The notes: generated from the sequence alone by a model not told the origin. A DNA stretch of 64,000 nucleotides from Lachnoclostridium sp. UBA5725 (GCA_002419585.1 DIGJ01000002.1:124001-188000), one strand, 5' to 3'. Positions 17,960 to 27,811 are shown, numbered from the stretch's first letter. Program-made: numbers and translations.

Positions 17960-19141
17960 ATGCTTACCAGTATTGCTCTAATTTTTTTACTCGGAATGTC
18001 CTTAGGAGGGATATTTCAAAAACTAAAACTCCCAAGATTGTTAGGAATGTTGCTTACAGGAATCATTCTTGGACCGTATGTTTTAAACCTGCTTGATTCC
18101 TCACTTTTGGGAATCTCAGCAGATCTAAGAGAAATCGCTCTTATTATTATATTAACGAGAGCGGGTTTGGCATTAGATTTAGATGATTTAAAGAAAGTAG
18201 GGAGACCAGCTGTATTGATGTGCTTTGTTCCAGCTTGTTTTGAAATTTTAGGTATGGTTCTATTAGCTCCAAGACTGTTAGGAATCTCCGTGTTGGAAGC
18301 AACTATTATGGGAGCTGTTGTTGGAGCCGTATCCCCAGCAGTTATTGTACCTAAAATGCTGATGCTTATGGAAAAAGGTTATGGTAAGAATAACAATATA
18401 CCACAGCTTATCATGGCAGGTGCATCAGTTGATGATGTATTTGTTATTGTAATGTTTACTGCATTTACTGGATTGGCGCAGGGTGACATAATATCTCCAA
18501 TGAGCTTTGTGCAGATTCCAGTATCCATTATAACCGGTGTTATTGTGGGTGCAGCAATTGGGATAGTATTAGCAGTGTTTTTCAAGAAAGTTCATATTCG
18601 TGATTCGATAAAAGTAATTATACTATTATGTATTTCATTTTTAATGATAACATTACAAAATGCAGTAGGTGGAATTGTACCTTTTTCGGGGTTGTTAGCG
18701 GTAATGAGTATTGGAATTGCTTTACAAAGAAAGAGACAAATCGTTGCAGAAAGACTTTCTGGTAAATACTCAAAATTATGGGTGGCAGCAGAAGTTATGC
18801 TTTTTGTTTTGGTAGGAGCAACCGTAGATATTAGTTATGCACTTTCAGCGGGCGTTGCAGCGATTATTTTGATTTTTGGTGTTCTCATATTTCGAATGGC
18901 AGGCGTATTTTGTTGTATGCTTAAAACTAAATTATCCATGAAAGAGCGACTTTTTTGTATGATTGGTTATATGCCAAAAGCTACGGTTCAGGCAGCAATT
19001 GGTGGAGTACCACTTGCGATGGGACTTGGTTGCGGCAAAATCGTTTTAACCGTTGCAGTGCTGGCTATTTTGATAACAGCACCGCTTGGAGCATTTGGTA
19101 TTGATATGACATACAAACGGTTACTTACAAAACAAGAATAA
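17960..19141 (+). CDS. Cation:proton antiporter (CPA family), fluoride-riboswitch controlled
   Basis: This is a membrane antiporter of 393 aa with about 12 hydrophobic segments and the Na_H_exchanger fold (GMSLGGIFQKLKLPRLLGMLLTGIILGP at the start; an Asp pair in AGASVDDVFVIVMFTAFT; GATVDISYAL). Antiporters of this general class are among the known genes behind fluoride riboswitches. Two such elements lie directly upstream, so the likely role is fluoride or ion-stress tolerance. The start at 17960 has AGGAGG 6 bp upstream. Confidence 0.88.
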   Translation: MLTSIALIFLLGMSLGGIFQKLKLPRLLGMLLTGIILGPYVLNLLDSSLLGISADLREIALIIILTRAGLALDLDDLKKVGRPAVLMCFVPACFEILGMVLLAPRLLGISVLEATIMGAVVGAVSPAVIVPKMLMLMEKGYGKNNNIPQLIMAGASVDDVFVIVMFTAFTGLAQGDIISPMSFVQIPVSIITGVIVGAAIGIVLAVFFKKVHIRDSIKVIILLCISFLMITLQNAVGGIVPFSGLLAVMSIGIALQRKRQIVAERLSGKYSKLWVAAEVMLFVLVGATVDISYALSAGVAAIILIFGVLIFRMAGVFCCMLKTKLSMKERLFCMIGYMPKATVQAAIGGVPLAMGLGCGKIVLTVAVLAILITAPLGAFGIDMTYKRLLTKQE

Positions 19142-19279
19142 GAATAAAAGTTTTACTCCATATATATTTAGGTAAGTCCTAAAAGACTAAGAAATAGTGG
19201 GAACAAGAGGAGAAAATCAATATTGCAAAGAATGCAAAATGTATCGTAATGAATTCTTCCGGAATAATGCATGACTTTC

Positions 19280-19308
19280 TTGTAAAAGGCATGTTTTTAT
19301 GTTAAACT
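19280..19308 (+). promoter_or_regulatory. Putative promoter of the cobalamin operon
   Basis: TTGTAA (19280) and TAAACT (19303) are separated by 17 bp, some 25 bp before the riboswitch. 19142-19279 holds nothing else recognisable. Confidence 0.5.
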
Positions 19309-19332
19309 ACGAATAATTTCATATCGAAAATA

Positions 19333-19512
19333 GTTGGTGCCCTTATAAAGCAATCGATTCATAAGGGTTAAAAGGGAAACAGGTGTAAGTCCTGTACGAT
19401 CTCGTCACTGTGATAAGGGAGTGCAAATATCGATAAAACCACTGATGTATAAATAGATGCATTGGGAAGGTAATATTTGTGCAATGATCTTTCAGCCAGG
19501 AAACCTGCCAGT
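19333..19512 (+). ncRNA. Adenosylcobalamin riboswitch
   Basis: The element starts GGTGCC, passes AAAAGGGAAACAGGTG and GTCACTGTGA, and ends with the B12 box GCCAGGAAACCTGCC (19494-19509), all strongly conserved in cobalamin aptamers. With the terminator at 19611 it should switch off the downstream transport and biosynthesis operon when adenosylcobalamin is plentiful. Confidence 0.96.
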
Positions 19513-19610
19513 TATTGGTACAAGAAGAAATTCTAGATCACGAGTAATTGATCGTACTGTTCATAAGGACTGGATTGTAGTTACTTCCAGTTGTTCTTAT
19601 TATGGTCATT

Positions 19611-19642
19611 TACTCCGTTCATTATTGAGCGGAGTTTTTTTA
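19611..19642 (+). terminator. Terminator of the cobalamin riboswitch
   Basis: ACTCCGTTCA pairs with TGAGCGGAGT around TTAT (one G-T wobble), followed by a seven-T run; it lies 100 bp after the B12 box and 70 bp before the first gene. Confidence 0.9.
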
Positions 19643-19714
19643 TAGTGGATTTCTCTTGGTATCATCTTTTCATGATGTGAAAAAATATAAAGTTGTTTAA
19701 AAAAGGAGAAATTT

Positions 19715-21313
19715 ATGAAAAAAAAGGCATTAGCATTGTTAATGGTATGTACAATGACAGCGGCAATTCTTACAGGATGTGGTTCATCAAAGACAACCGT
19801 GACTAAGCAGACACAGACTGAGGCGGAACAATTATCCGATCAGCAAGCAGCCGACAAAGTAGCAGCTTTGATTGATGCTATCTATGTTCAAGAAAGGACA
19901 GAGGGTACCGATGTACAGTGCGAAGAAGCAAAAGTAGCATGGGATGCATTAACCGATGTACAAAAAGAATTAGTAGCAGGTGAATATGCAGACCCCGATT
20001 ATTTTGGAAGAGATACTGGTGATGCATCGGCAGATGATCCTTTGAATGCGGATGGCATTGGTGAAAATGAACTTTTGGTAGTCAGTTTTGGTACTTCTTT
20101 TAATGATAGCCGTGCTACCGATATCGGTGGAGTAGAGAAAGCGTTACAAAATGCCTATCCAGACTGGTCGGTAAGACGGGCGTTTACCGCACAGATTATC
20201 ATTAATCATGTTCAGGCGCGCGATAATGAAAAAATCGATAACATGGCTCAAGCTTTAGAGCGTGCAGTAGCGAATGGTGTCAAAAATCTTGTGATTCAGC
20301 CAACCCATCTGATGCACGGTGCTGAGTATGATGAGCTCATAGAAGCAGTAGCAAGTTATCAAGATCAGTTTGAATCCGTCAAAATAGCAGAACCTTTGCT
20401 TGGTGAAGTTGGCCAAGATGCAACCGCAATCAATGAAGATAAAGCTGCAGCTGCACAAGCGATTACAAAGGAAGCAGTTGCTACAGCAGGGTATGACAGT
20501 CTGGATGCAGTAAAACAAGATGGAGTAGCATTTGTATTTATGGGACATGGTACTTCTCATACAGCCAGTGTAACCTATAACCAGATGCAGGCGCAGATGG
20601 AACAGTTTGGTTATGATAATGTATTTATTGGAACAGTAGAAGGAGAACCTGAAGATACAGCATGTGAAGCAGTAATAGAAAAGGTAAAAGCAGCAGGTTA
20701 TAAGAAAGTAATTCTTCGTCCACTTATGGTAGTTGCAGGTGATCATGCAAATAATGATATGGCAGGAGAGGATGCTGATTCATGGAAGAGTCAGTTTGAA
20801 GCATCCGAAGAATTTGACAGCATTGAGACACAGATTGAAGGCCTTGGTAGAATTGCAGAGATTCAAAGTATTTATGTAGCTCATGCTGCAGCAGCAATTG
20901 CAAGTGATGCTGTATTAACTTCTGGTGATTCTGTTTCCGAAACATTAGAAGACGGAACTTATAGTGCAAATTTTGAGACTGACAGCAGCATGTTTCATGT
21001 AAATGAGGCGAATGATAACAAAGGTGTTTTAACGGTTGAGAATGGGAAAATGACAATTCATGTTAGTCTTCCATCTAAGAAGATTGTAAATCTGTATGAA
21101 GGAATGGCGCAGGATGCACAAAAGGATGGAACCGAGCTTTTACAGCCTACAACAGATACGGTAACGTATAGCGATGGCACTACAGAAGATGTATATGGGT
21201 TTGATATTCCAGTCCCAGCCATTGGTGAGGAGTTTGACTTAGCACTTATTGGAACAAAGGGTGTATGGTATGATCATAAGGTTTCAATCTCAAATCCTAA
21301 GAAGATAAAATAA
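19715..21313 (+). CDS. cbiK: Lipoprotein sirohydrochlorin cobaltochelatase CbiK with extra domains
   Basis: CbiK inserts Co2+ into sirohydrochlorin. Residues about 105-400 are the chelatase: LLVVSFGTSFNDSR at the start, and the metal-binding His in QPTHLMHGAEYD and FMGHGTSH. Unusually, a lipoprotein signal precedes it (AILTGCGSS, lipid Cys at 22), followed by a helical segment (30-85). A beta-rich domain of about 120 aa ends the protein (LEDGTYSANFETDSSMFHVNE...KKIVNLYEGMA), resembling NEAT-like or iron-transport-associated domains. At 532 aa it is about twice a plain CbiK. It is the first gene behind the B12 riboswitch. Confidence 0.9.
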   Translation: MKKKALALLMVCTMTAAILTGCGSSKTTVTKQTQTEAEQLSDQQAADKVAALIDAIYVQERTEGTDVQCEEAKVAWDALTDVQKELVAGEYADPDYFGRDTGDASADDPLNADGIGENELLVVSFGTSFNDSRATDIGGVEKALQNAYPDWSVRRAFTAQIIINHVQARDNEKIDNMAQALERAVANGVKNLVIQPTHLMHGAEYDELIEAVASYQDQFESVKIAEPLLGEVGQDATAINEDKAAAAQAITKEAVATAGYDSLDAVKQDGVAFVFMGHGTSHTASVTYNQMQAQMEQFGYDNVFIGTVEGEPEDTACEAVIEKVKAAGYKKVILRPLMVVAGDHANNDMAGEDADSWKSQFEASEEFDSIETQIEGLGRIAEIQSIYVAHAAAAIASDAVLTSGDSVSETLEDGTYSANFETDSSMFHVNEANDNKGVLTVENGKMTIHVSLPSKKIVNLYEGMAQDAQKDGTELLQPTTDTVTYSDGTTEDVYGFDIPVPAIGEEFDLALIGTKGVWYDHKVSISNPKKIK

Positions 21314-21367
21314 TTAGAATATAGTGGCCTATTCTATTACAGAGGGCAATTTCATATTTACATAGAA

Positions 21368-22921
21368 ATGAGAAAAAGAATGAAAAAGAGAATTACATTG
21401 CTAATAGCAGTAATGCTTAGCTTTATTATGCTAACATCCTGTAAAAACACAACCGATGCAATAGAAGATGGAAATTATACTATTGCAGTAGAATTATCGG
21501 GTGGTTCAGGCAGGGCTTCTGTGGAATCGCCGATGACGATTGATGTGCAGGGAAAATCGGTAACAGCTACCGTTATATGGAGCAGTAAAAATTATGACTT
21601 CATGCGGATTGGTGATGTATATTATTATCCGATAAACAAAGAAGGAAATTCCACATTTCAAATACCCGTTCAGAATTTAGAAGAACCACTTGAATTTACA
21701 GCGCAAACCGTTGCGATGAGTGAACCTCACGAAATTGATTATTCCATTGTGTTTGATACGAGTAGTATTGTAAAAGTAGATAAATATACAAAAAAGAATA
21801 AGGAAAAAGCCACTGGAATAGCACAACAGGCTGTAATTGAACAAGCCGAAATTCAGGTTTTAGATGTCAGTGAGAATGAAAAGCTAGTGTATCAAAATAC
21901 TACAAAGCTTTCCTATGCAACAAAGTTCCGCATTGACAACTACCAAGGCGGATATTCTTTACTTAGTGTTATTGATGGAAGCAGATATTTTGTAGTACCA
22001 AAAGATCAACCAGTTCCCAAAAAACTTCAGCCTGATGTTGTGATTCTGCGACAGCCTATTTCCGATATCTACATAGCAGCAACATCGTCCATAAGTCTTT
22101 TTGATGCATTAGGTGGATTATCTTCAGTGAAATTATCTGGCGCCAAAGCTTCGGACTGGTATAACGAGAATGTAAAAAAAGCAATGGAAGATGGAGCTAT
22201 CCTTTACGCAGGTAAGTACAGTGAGCCAGATTACGAGTTACTTTTAAGTAGCGACTGTCGTCTTGCAATTGAATCAACGATGATCAATCATACTCCAGCG
22301 GTGAAAGAAAAAATGGAAGAATTGGGAATACCTGTTTTTACGGATTGGTCAAGCTACGAAGAACATCCACTTGGAAGAACGGAGTGGATAAAAGCTTATG
22401 CTGCATTATTAGGGAAAGAGTCTTTGGCAGAAGAACAGTTTACGAAGCAGGTAGCCTATATGAATGAAGTGATTTCAGATAATGGGAAAGAGGAAACAGA
22501 TAAAAGTGTGGCCTTTTTTTACATTAGTTCATCTGGATATGCAGTAACTAGAAAGCCAGGAGATTATGTTTCAAAAATGATCGAGCTTGCAGGTGGCAAC
22601 TATATCTTTCAAGATATAGGGGAAGATGAAGCAATGTCTACCACAACGCTAGAGATGGAAAAATTCTATGAGACCGCAAAGGATGCAGATTTTATTATAT
22701 ATAACGGAACAATCGACGGGGGCATTACCTCGGTGAAAGAATTGACGGCAAAGAATCATTTATTGGCAGACCTAAAAGCGGTGAAAGAGAAAAATGTATG
22801 GTGTACCAATCAGAATCTTTATCAAGAGACAACAAAACTTGGCGAGGTTATTTTGGAAATGCATCAAATCTTTTCTGGTGGAGGAAGCAAGGATCTAAAA
22901 TATTTTTATCGCATGGAATAA
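21368..22921 (+). CDS. ABC transporter substrate-binding lipoprotein (metal/corrinoid type) with N-terminal beta domain
   Basis: This is a lipoprotein of 517 aa (lipid Cys about 25, FIMLTSC). Residues 30-145 form a beta domain starting IEDGNYTIAVELSGGSGRASV, related in pattern to the C-terminal domain of the preceding CbiK. A TroA/BtuF-like binding domain follows (VVILRQPISDIYIAATSSISLFDALGG...). With the FecCD permease and ATPase downstream it should capture cobalt, iron, heme or a corrinoid; riboswitch control favours cobalt or corrinoid. The ATG at 21380 is an alternative start, and neither has a strong ribosome binding site. Confidence 0.85.
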   Translation: MRKRMKKRITLLIAVMLSFIMLTSCKNTTDAIEDGNYTIAVELSGGSGRASVESPMTIDVQGKSVTATVIWSSKNYDFMRIGDVYYYPINKEGNSTFQIPVQNLEEPLEFTAQTVAMSEPHEIDYSIVFDTSSIVKVDKYTKKNKEKATGIAQQAVIEQAEIQVLDVSENEKLVYQNTTKLSYATKFRIDNYQGGYSLLSVIDGSRYFVVPKDQPVPKKLQPDVVILRQPISDIYIAATSSISLFDALGGLSSVKLSGAKASDWYNENVKKAMEDGAILYAGKYSEPDYELLLSSDCRLAIESTMINHTPAVKEKMEELGIPVFTDWSSYEEHPLGRTEWIKAYAALLGKESLAEEQFTKQVAYMNEVISDNGKEETDKSVAFFYISSSGYAVTRKPGDYVSKMIELAGGNYIFQDIGEDEAMSTTTLEMEKFYETAKDADFIIYNGTIDGGITSVKELTAKNHLLADLKAVKEKNVWCTNQNLYQETTKLGEVILEMHQIFSGGGSKDLKYFYRME

Positions 22922-22935
22922 AGTGAGGAAACAGG

Positions 22936-23961
22936 ATGAAAAAAGAGTACCAAAGATATGTGATAGCAGTTCTTCTTTTAATAGTGGTATTTTTTTTGTT
23001 GCTGTTTTTAAATATCGGAATGGGAAGTGTTACGATATCTGCCAAGCAAATCCTGCATATTCTTATGGGATATGCAGCGGATGATACCGCTTATAATATT
23101 ATCTGGAAAATTCGATTGCCAAGAGTGACTGCAAGCATTGTGTTAGGAGGTGCATTGGCACTCTCTGGATTTTTATTGCAGACATTTTTTCATAATCCGA
23201 TTGCAGGCCCTTATATTCTGGGTATTTCATCGGGTGCCAAACTTATCGTCGCGCTTTTGATGGTTTTTGCATTAAATAAATCCTACGTATTAAATTCAGG
23301 AATGCTGGTAATTGCTGCTTTCGCAGGATCTTTGATTTCGATGGAATTTGTACTTATCATGGCAGGAAAAGTAGAGAAGATGTCGATGTTAATTGTAAGT
23401 GGAATTATGATTGGTTACATTTGCTCTGCTATAACAGATTTTGTAGTTACCTTTGCGGATGATGCTAATATTGTGAATCTCCATAATTGGTCGCGCGGAT
23501 CATTTTCTGGTGTCTCCTGGGATAATGTAAGCGTCATGTCTGTGATTGTTTTAATCACTACGACTATCACATTTTTGCTGGCAAAGCCGATTGGCGCATA
23601 TCAAATGGGAGAGACATATGCACAGAATATGGGAGTAAACATCAAACGGTTTCGTATTCTGATTATTTTATGTTCGAGCATGTTATCTGCCTGTGTAACC
23701 GCATTTGCTGGACCAATCTCATTTGTTGGAATTGCAGTTCCACATTTAATCAAACGAATCCTAAATACATCAAAACCAATTATTATAGTACCAATCAGTT
23801 TTCTTGGTGGTGCAATCTTTTGTATGGGATGTGATTTAATAGCAAGGACTGCTTTTTCTCCGACAGAGCTTAGTATCAGTTCCGTAACCGCTATATTTGG
23901 CGCACCAGTCGTAATATGGATGATGATTCGAAAGGTAGGTGATTCTTCTTATGGAACATGA
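22936..23961 (+). CDS. FecCD/BtuC-family ABC permease
   Basis: This is a ten-helix importer permease of 341 aa. Family blocks are IRLPRVTASIVLGGALALSGFLLQTFFHNPIAGPYILGISSGAKL and FAGPISFVGIAVPHLIKRI (coupling helix). It lies between the binding protein and the ATPase of the same uptake system and overlaps the ATPase start by 11 bp. Confidence 0.94.
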   Translation: MKKEYQRYVIAVLLLIVVFFLLLFLNIGMGSVTISAKQILHILMGYAADDTAYNIIWKIRLPRVTASIVLGGALALSGFLLQTFFHNPIAGPYILGISSGAKLIVALLMVFALNKSYVLNSGMLVIAAFAGSLISMEFVLIMAGKVEKMSMLIVSGIMIGYICSAITDFVVTFADDANIVNLHNWSRGSFSGVSWDNVSVMSVIVLITTTITFLLAKPIGAYQMGETYAQNMGVNIKRFRILIILCSSMLSACVTAFAGPISFVGIAVPHLIKRILNTSKPIIIVPISFLGGAIFCMGCDLIARTAFSPTELSISSVTAIFGAPVVIWMMIRKVGDSSYGT

Positions 23962-25078
23962 TTATTTTTTGTTTACCGATCACCTCGCAGTAGGATACCA
24001 AGGGAAGGCATTGATAGAGGAACTTGATATTCACATAAAAAAGGGAGAAATACTAGCAATGATTGGCCCGAATGGGGCTGGTAAATCAACAATTTTAAAA
24101 ACCATAACAAAGTATTTAAAAGAAATCAAAGGGACCATTCTCATGGATTCTTCAGATATTAATACCATGACAAATAAAGAATTCTCCACGAAAACATCCA
24201 TCGTTTTTACAGAGAAAATAAAAACAGAAATGATGACCTGTAAAGATGTTGTTGCAACGGGTCGATACCCGTATACCGGAAGAATGGGAATCCTCACGAG
24301 GGAAGATCGAAGTAAAGTAAATCAGGCAATGGAGCTGGTTCATATTACAAACCTGAAGGATCGTGATTATACGAAAATCAGTGATGGACAGAGGCAACGT
24401 GTGCTTTTGGCAAGAGCAATTTGTCAAGAACCGCAGTTGATTGTACTAGATGAACCGACCTCTTTTTTGGATATCTACTACAAATTAGAATTATTGGAAA
24501 TCATTAAAAAGCTGGCCCATAAAAAGAAGATTGCGGTGTTTATGTCCATACATGAACTTGATTTGGCGCAAAAAGTTGCGGACTATGTATTGTGTGTCAA
24601 GGATGGGAAAGTGTTTCGGTATGGAAAACCAGAAGATATTTTTAAAGAAGAGGTTATTCAGGAATTGTATCATCTGAATAACGGAAGTTATAATGCACTA
24701 TTTGGTAGCCTGGAAATGAATCAGACATTCGGAAGACCAAATGTATTTGTGATTGCTGGTGGTGGAAGTGGAATTACGACTTATCGAAAATTACAGCAAA
24801 AAGGAATCCCATTTATCACGGGAATTCTACATAAGAATGATATTGATTATCAGGTTGCGAAACATCTTGCCAATGCTGTCATTGTGGAGGAAAGCTTTGA
24901 ACCGATTTCAGATGCGGTATATGAAAAAGCAAAAGTAGCGATCCGGAAGTGTGATTATATATTGAATTGTTTAAAACAAACGGGATCTATGAATGAGCGT
25001 AATCTGGAATTATTACAAACAGCAGAAAAAGCGGGACTAAAAAAATTGCATACAACAGATGAGTTGGATTGGAGCTGA
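23951..25078 (+). CDS. FecE/BtuD-type ABC ATPase with C-terminal extension
   Basis: Residues 1-250 form a standard importer ATPase (Walker A GPNGAGKST, signature SDGQRQRVLLARAI with D for the usual second G, Walker B LIVLDEPTSFLD, H-loop). About 110 further residues follow, beginning NVFVIAGGGSGITTYRKLQQ, a nucleotide-binding-like glycine motif, and ending TTDELDWS; this part is not normal in the family. The ATG at 23951 is chosen because of AGGTAGGTG upstream; 23939 is an alternative. 25079-25163 is a short gap with no gene I can support. Confidence 0.9.
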   Translation: MEHDYFLFTDHLAVGYQGKALIEELDIHIKKGEILAMIGPNGAGKSTILKTITKYLKEIKGTILMDSSDINTMTNKEFSTKTSIVFTEKIKTEMMTCKDVVATGRYPYTGRMGILTREDRSKVNQAMELVHITNLKDRDYTKISDGQRQRVLLARAICQEPQLIVLDEPTSFLDIYYKLELLEIIKKLAHKKKIAVFMSIHELDLAQKVADYVLCVKDGKVFRYGKPEDIFKEEVIQELYHLNNGSYNALFGSLEMNQTFGRPNVFVIAGGGSGITTYRKLQQKGIPFITGILHKNDIDYQVAKHLANAVIVEESFEPISDAVYEKAKVAIRKCDYILNCLKQTGSMNERNLELLQTAEKAGLKKLHTTDELDWS

Positions 25079-25163
25079 CTCAATATTTGACTGCGTGAAC
25101 ATCTGGATATGAAACAAATCTATGACATGATGGGCATGTAATCATATAGAACAGAGGTGGAAA

Positions 25164-25823
25164 ATGACAGAAACTTGTAGCGGTCATAAAGAATTGGAAC
25201 GAATCGAGTGTGTACTACCAGATGAAATAGAAAAAAGAAGCTTTGAAATCATAAGTGAAATCTTAAAAGAAAAAGGAATTACATTACCAAAAGACCAGGA
25301 ACTGGTGACAAAGCGTGCGATTCATACCAGCGCTGATTTTGATTATGCAAACACATTAGTTTTTTCCCAAAATGCCATAGCATCTGCCAAAGAATTAATA
25401 AGAAAGGGTGCAGATATCGTTACCGACACAAATATGGCGCTTGCTGGAATTAATAAAAAAAAGCTAGCTGAATTTGGTGGAAGTGCACATTGCTTTATGG
25501 CAGAGGAAGAAGTTGCAAGGATTGCAAAGAAACGTCAGGTAACAAGAGCAACGATTAGTATGGAAATGGCTTCAAAATTAGAAAAACCAGTTATTTTTGC
25601 TGTGGGAAATGCTCCAACGGCATTGATTCAATTATATGAGATGTATCAAAAGAAGGAATATATTCCATCCTTTATCATCGGCGTACCGGTTGGATTTGTA
25701 AATGTAGAAGTGGCGAAAGAACTCATCGTAGAAACCGATATTCCACATATCGTGAATATAGGAAGAAAAGGTGGGAGTAACATTGCAGCCGCAATATGCA
25801 ACGCAATTCTCTATCAAATGTAA
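25164..25823 (+). CDS. cbiC: Cobalt-precorrin-8 methylmutase CbiC
   Basis: CbiC moves the methyl group from C11 to C12 of cobalt-precorrin-8, giving cobyrinate. Family motifs: KRAIHTSADFDYANTLVFS with the catalytic His, GADIVTDTNMALAGINKKKL, and VGNAPTALIQLYEM. It is 219 aa, behind GAGGTGG. It is part of the riboswitch operon. Confidence 0.95.
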   Translation: MTETCSGHKELERIECVLPDEIEKRSFEIISEILKEKGITLPKDQELVTKRAIHTSADFDYANTLVFSQNAIASAKELIRKGADIVTDTNMALAGINKKKLAEFGGSAHCFMAEEEVARIAKKRQVTRATISMEMASKLEKPVIFAVGNAPTALIQLYEMYQKKEYIPSFIIGVPVGFVNVEVAKELIVETDIPHIVNIGRKGGSNIAAAICNAILYQM

Positions 25824-25861
25824 TACAACGATTTCTATGAAAAAGGGAAATGGAGAACACG

Positions 25862-26977
25862 ATGAGACACGGATTTACAACCGGAAGCTGTGCTGCTGCA
25901 GCGGCAAAGGCAGCAGCTTACATGCTCTTACTTGGAAAAGAGAAAGAAATGATTACGATTATGACTCCAAAAGGGATTCCATACCATGCACAGATTTTAA
26001 ATCCGTTCAGACAAGAAACGAGTGTCAGCTGCGCAGTAAGAAAAGATGGTGGAGATGATCCGGATATCACAACAGGATGCCTTGTGTTTGCCAAAGTTAC
26101 AATAGAATCAACGGATCATGCCAAAGAGGAAGCCTGCATTATCATAGAGGGTGGCATTGGTGTAGGACTTGTGACAAAACCAGGACTGGATCAGCCGGTT
26201 GGCAATGCAGCAATCAATCGTGTACCAAGACAGATGATTAAAAAAGAAGTATTGGAACTATGTCATCTTGCAGACTTCAAGGGAACGCTCCTTGTAGAAA
26301 TATCGATTCCGGATGGCCTTACACTTGCCAAGCATACGTTTAATCCGAGACTTGGCATCGTAGGTGGGATTTCTGTCCTTGGAACAAGTGGAATTGTTGA
26401 ACCAATGAGTAGTCAGGCACTTCTTGATACCATAAAGGTTGAATTAAATGTACATAGGGAGGCTTGCGAAACAATGATAGCAGTATCTCCTGGCAATTAT
26501 GGACTTGATTTTATGAAGGAATCCTACAACTATGATCTTAATAAAAGTGTGAAATGCAGCAATTTTATTGGCGAGACAATCGATATGGCAATTCAGTGTG
26601 GATTTGAGAAAATGCTTTTGACTGGACATATTGGAAAGCTTGTGAAGGTGGCAGGTGGCATCATGAATACGCATTCGAAAGAGGGCGATTGTCGAATGGA
26701 ATTAATCATAGCAGCAAGCCTCAAAGCAGGTGCATCAATTGAAGTGTTACAGCAGATGATGGAATGTGTTACAACTACGGAAGCAGTCCACATACTTAAA
26801 GAGAATTGTATTCTTTCGAAGACGATGGATCAACTGATGGAAAAAATAGAATTCTATTTAAAAAGGCGTGCGGTGGGGAAAATACAAATCGAATGTATGG
26901 TATATGACAATCAATTTGGAGAGCTTGGAGCGAGTAGTGGAGCAAAAAAACTGCTGGCGGAGCTATTACAACGATAG
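25862..26977 (+). CDS. cbiD: Cobalt-precorrin-5B C1-methyltransferase CbiD
   Basis: CbiD methylates C1 in the anaerobic pathway. The N-terminus MRHGFTTGSCAAAAAKAAA is diagnostic, followed by DGGDDPDITTG and the glycine-rich GGIGVGLVTKPGL. It is 371 aa from the ATG at 25862 (GGAG 6 bp upstream); an ATG at 25850 would add four residues. Confidence 0.95.
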   Translation: MRHGFTTGSCAAAAAKAAAYMLLLGKEKEMITIMTPKGIPYHAQILNPFRQETSVSCAVRKDGGDDPDITTGCLVFAKVTIESTDHAKEEACIIIEGGIGVGLVTKPGLDQPVGNAAINRVPRQMIKKEVLELCHLADFKGTLLVEISIPDGLTLAKHTFNPRLGIVGGISVLGTSGIVEPMSSQALLDTIKVELNVHREACETMIAVSPGNYGLDFMKESYNYDLNKSVKCSNFIGETIDMAIQCGFEKMLLTGHIGKLVKVAGGIMNTHSKEGDCRMELIIAASLKAGASIEVLQQMMECVTTTEAVHILKENCILSKTMDQLMEKIEFYLKRRAVGKIQIECMVYDNQFGELGASSGAKKLLAELLQR

Positions 26978-27034
26978 AATAGAATCTTTGAAATAAGGAG
27001 TAATATCTGAACAATTGATTTAGGAGGAGTAGGT

Positions 27035-27790
27035 ATGGTTTATTTTGTAGGAGCAGGTCCAGGTTCAATCGATTTAATTACAGTACGAGGAATGCGTCTG
27101 CTACAAGAAGCAGATATTATTATTTATGCAGGGTCATTAGTGAACCCAGAACTTTTATCGTATGCCTCAAAAGAATGCCAAGTCTATAATAGTGCAACCA
27201 TGACATTGGATGAAGTAGTAGCAGTTATGACGTCAGCGGAAAATAAAGATAAGAATATTGTCCGTTTGCATACAGGGGAGCCAAGCATCTATGGAGCCGT
27301 CAGAGAGCAGATGGATTGCTTAGACGATGGTAAAATAGAATATGAAAGTTGCCCAGGAGTAAGTGCCTGTTTTGGAGCAGCAGCATCACTAAATATTGAA
27401 TATACGTTGCCAGAGGTTTCGCAGACGCTTATTATTACACGGATGGAAGGAAAGACCTTAGTACCGAAAAGCGAAAGCATTGAAAGTCTCGCAAGACATG
27501 GTGCGTCCATGGCCATTTATTTAAGTACAAGGATGCTTGCGAAACTATCAGCTCAGCTTGAGATGGGCGGGTACAAACGGGAAACACCTTGTGCTCTTGT
27601 ATACAAAGCAACGTGGTCAGAGGAAGAGTCCTATCTTTGTACCGTGGGGACTTTAGAAGAGACCGCTCGCGTGCATCAGATTACAAAAACAGCGATTGTA
27701 CTTATAGGAGATGCAATCGGACATCAAAAGTATGCTCGTTCCAAATTGTATGATCCGACGTTTGAAACGGAATTTAGAAAAAATAAGTAA
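27035..27790 (+). CDS. cbiF: Cobalt-precorrin-4 C11-methyltransferase CbiF
   Basis: This is an SAM-dependent tetrapyrrole methylase of 251 aa that methylates C11. It shows FVGAGPGSIDLITVRGMRLLQEADIIIYAGSLVNPELL, the GEPSIYGA motif of the SAM pocket, and PGVSACFGAAASL. A strong TAGGAGGAG precedes the ATG. Confidence 0.95.
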   Translation: MVYFVGAGPGSIDLITVRGMRLLQEADIIIYAGSLVNPELLSYASKECQVYNSATMTLDEVVAVMTSAENKDKNIVRLHTGEPSIYGAVREQMDCLDDGKIEYESCPGVSACFGAAASLNIEYTLPEVSQTLIITRMEGKTLVPKSESIESLARHGASMAIYLSTRMLAKLSAQLEMGGYKRETPCALVYKATWSEEESYLCTVGTLEETARVHQITKTAIVLIGDAIGHQKYARSKLYDPTFETEFRKNK

Positions 27791-27811
27791 GAGAAAGGAT
27801 AGGAAGAATCT

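Noticed and set aside
24031..24297. Many open frames on the minus strand opposite real genes
   Set aside because: No ribosome binding sites or family motifs; they are shadows of the plus-strand coding frames.
25111..25142. Frame reading HLDMKQIYDMMGM* between the ABC ATPase and cbiC
   Set aside because: Looks like a gene end but too short to assign to any family.
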